From assembly GCA_918797485.1 (NCBI GenBank), contig CAKKNE010000004.1, forward strand, positions 992,001 through 1,056,000: a stretch of DNA of 64,000 nucleotides, given 5' to 3'. The position numbers were made by a program, and so were the translations under genes. The notes under the pieces are model-generated. The model was given only the letters and a program-made list of their open reading frames with translations, was not told where the DNA came from and searched no databases. The DNA comes from Pelagomonas calceolata. Lineage: Eukaryota > Sar > Pelagophyceae > Pelagomonadales > Pelagomonadaceae. Shown here in pieces: positions 63,011 through 64,000 of this stretch (the first letter of the stretch is position 1; the number at the start of each line of letters is the position of its first letter).

Positions 63011-64000
63011 ATGGCCCACGCCGGCACGCCGGCCTCGCGGCTCTCGCGCGAGACCAAAGAGCCGAAGCGCTTCGCCGCCCAGGCGCAATATGCGACGCAG
63101 CGCAAACCGAGCGTGCTACGCCGGGCGGCCGAGTCCGAATCGGACGACGACGACTCCGCCCAGCCCGGCGCGATGACAGGGGCGGACTTCGTCAAGCAGG
63201 AACAGAAGGCGGCCGAGGCCGTGGGCCTCTCGCCGCAGCGCGCGGAGGCCCCGCTATACAAACGCGACGCCAGGGCGAAGAAAGTGACGCTGCCGCGCGG
63301 CTGGAAGCCCTCGTCGCCCCAGGAGGTCGAGGACTATCTCAAGCACTTGAACAGTGATCAACTCAACAAGATCGTGAGGCTCCACAAATACGCGTTCTTC
63401 TCCGGAGGGACCCTGAAGACTGTGGGACAGGCAACCGCCAAAAAGTGGTTCCTCGACCGCGGCCTCGTCGTCGGGCCCTGGCACAAGGAGGGCTTCCCGG
63501 GCATGTGCAACTCGGAGGCGCTGGCGAAGCAGCGGATTGTGAAAGTGGCGCAGGACAACAACGCGCAGTCGTCCCACGACGCCACGATGGCGCGGCTGGC
63601 GGGCATGGGCCTGCCGAAGGGCGAGCAGACGCACGACGAGTCGTACGGAAATTATAAGGCCGAGGACTTGCTCACGGCGGCCTTCCTGAGCGGCAAGCCC
63701 ATGCCGAAGGGCAGCCGCGAGAAGCAGGAGAAGGTCGCCGAGTGGTTCCCGTCGAAGGTCGGCGACTGCGTTGACTGCGGGCTGCGCCGGTTGTTAGTGA
63801 AGATCGAGCACGCCAACGGCGGGCCGGACGACGGCAAGCGGCGCAAGCCGCCGTGCCACGAGGACAACACGGGCGAGCGCGCGGACTGTGACATGGCCAT
63901 TGACGCGGCGTACAAGGCCGACGAGACGTTGGATGAGGACGGGTGCGAGGCGGTGCCGAAATCACATTTCACGACATTCCACGACTCACTGGTCGATTTC
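63011..64000 (+). CDS. Hypothetical protein, 3' partial (at least 330 aa)
   Basis: ATG 63011 opens 330 codons without a stop to the window edge. The N-terminus is basic with an acidic patch (ESDDDDSAQ). Middle: GWKPSSPQEVEDYLKHLNSD, QLNKIVRLHKYAFFSGGTLK, AKKWFLDRGLVVGPWHKEGF. Later VGDCVDCGLRRLLVKIEHA has a C-x2-C pair. Composition and codon bias are typical of real genes in this window. No family recognised. Confidence 0.65.
   Translation, partial: MAHAGTPASRLSRETKEPKRFAAQAQYATQRKPSVLRRAAESESDDDDSAQPGAMTGADFVKQEQKAAEAVGLSPQRAEAPLYKRDARAKKVTLPRGWKPSSPQEVEDYLKHLNSDQLNKIVRLHKYAFFSGGTLKTVGQATAKKWFLDRGLVVGPWHKEGFPGMCNSEALAKQRIVKVAQDNNAQSSHDATMARLAGMGLPKGEQTHDESYGNYKAEDLLTAAFLSGKPMPKGSREKQEKVAEWFPSKVGDCVDCGLRRLLVKIEHANGGPDDGKRRKPPCHEDNTGERADCDMAIDAAYKADETLDEDGCEAVPKSHFTTFHDSLVDF

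Noticed and set aside
1-64000. tRNA, rRNA, snRNA, CRISPR arrays and LTR or capsid-bearing elements
   Set aside because: No cloverleaf with a GGTTCGANNC box outside coding sequence, no rRNA-like stretch, no regularly spaced repeats, and no reverse transcriptase, integrase or capsid-like protein seen.

Overview
The window is nuclear DNA from a GC-rich unicellular alga with a secondary plastid. The best guess is a pelagophyte stramenopile (Pelagomonas/Aureococcus type); this is inference. Supporting signs are about 45 closely packed genes on both strands, short GT-AG and apparent GC-AG introns, signal-plus-transit leaders (class II aldolase; a short AAAFSPN leader at 41.3 kb), flagellar genes, and introner elements of the kind known from Micromonas and Aureococcus. 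I saw no rRNA, tRNA, CRISPR, bacterial operon or retroelement.

Layout. 0-10 kb: Pth2 (partial), ankyrin protein, NPPF-type methyltransferase, plastid class II aldolase, Dus, lumenal-type protein, AP2-like protein, zinc-finger PP2C. 10-18 kb: EFCAB10-like, sulfotransferase, large unknown, SAP-like proline-rich protein, FAM69-like kinase, Ly6-like protein. 18-31 kb: CGFS glutaredoxin, W-repeat coiled-coil protein, unknown, AFG1 ATPase, small COX5C-like protein, three-DM10 axonemal protein, SMYD-like SET protein, EF-hand-type protein. 32-42 kb: MYND protein, METTL-type methyltransferase, small unknown, PPR-TrmB fusion, Cys-rich protein, HAD nucleotidase, plastid-type unknown, two-HMG-box protein. 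42-54 kb: GH92 mannosidase, sulfotransferase-4, small membrane protein, cyclophilin-like, FHA-KH, GT31-like, PHD-WW, unknown. 54-64 kb: WD40-TRP channel, 2OG oxygenase, basic protein, epimerase, two unknowns (the last runs off the end).

Three non-gene systems recur. (1) Introner elements make introns: each sits between 8-bp target copies, the upstream copy (GT or GC first) serves as the donor and the element's CAG end as the acceptor. One family has inverted ends CTGTGTGGAAATCAA and is spliced in both orientations; another begins with CGGCGTCCCG exactly 8 nt after the donor. (2) A 22-34 bp imperfect palindrome with arms GCTAGCGG and GACACTAGC occurs at 17 sites, nearly all 40-375 bp upstream of predicted starts, often between divergent genes, and in no coding exon: a candidate shared promoter element. 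(3) A short motif GCGTCGAYGGCGT, often as inverted pairs, fills most introns and most gaps between convergent genes.

Gene content suggests a flagellated cell (DM10, EFCAB10-like, W-repeat proteins) with an active secretory glycan system (GH92, GT31-like, two sulfotransferases, FAM69-like kinase). Spliced models were built by eye from reading-frame continuity, splice dinucleotides and family homology. Functions given as '-like' rest on motifs recalled, not on searches.
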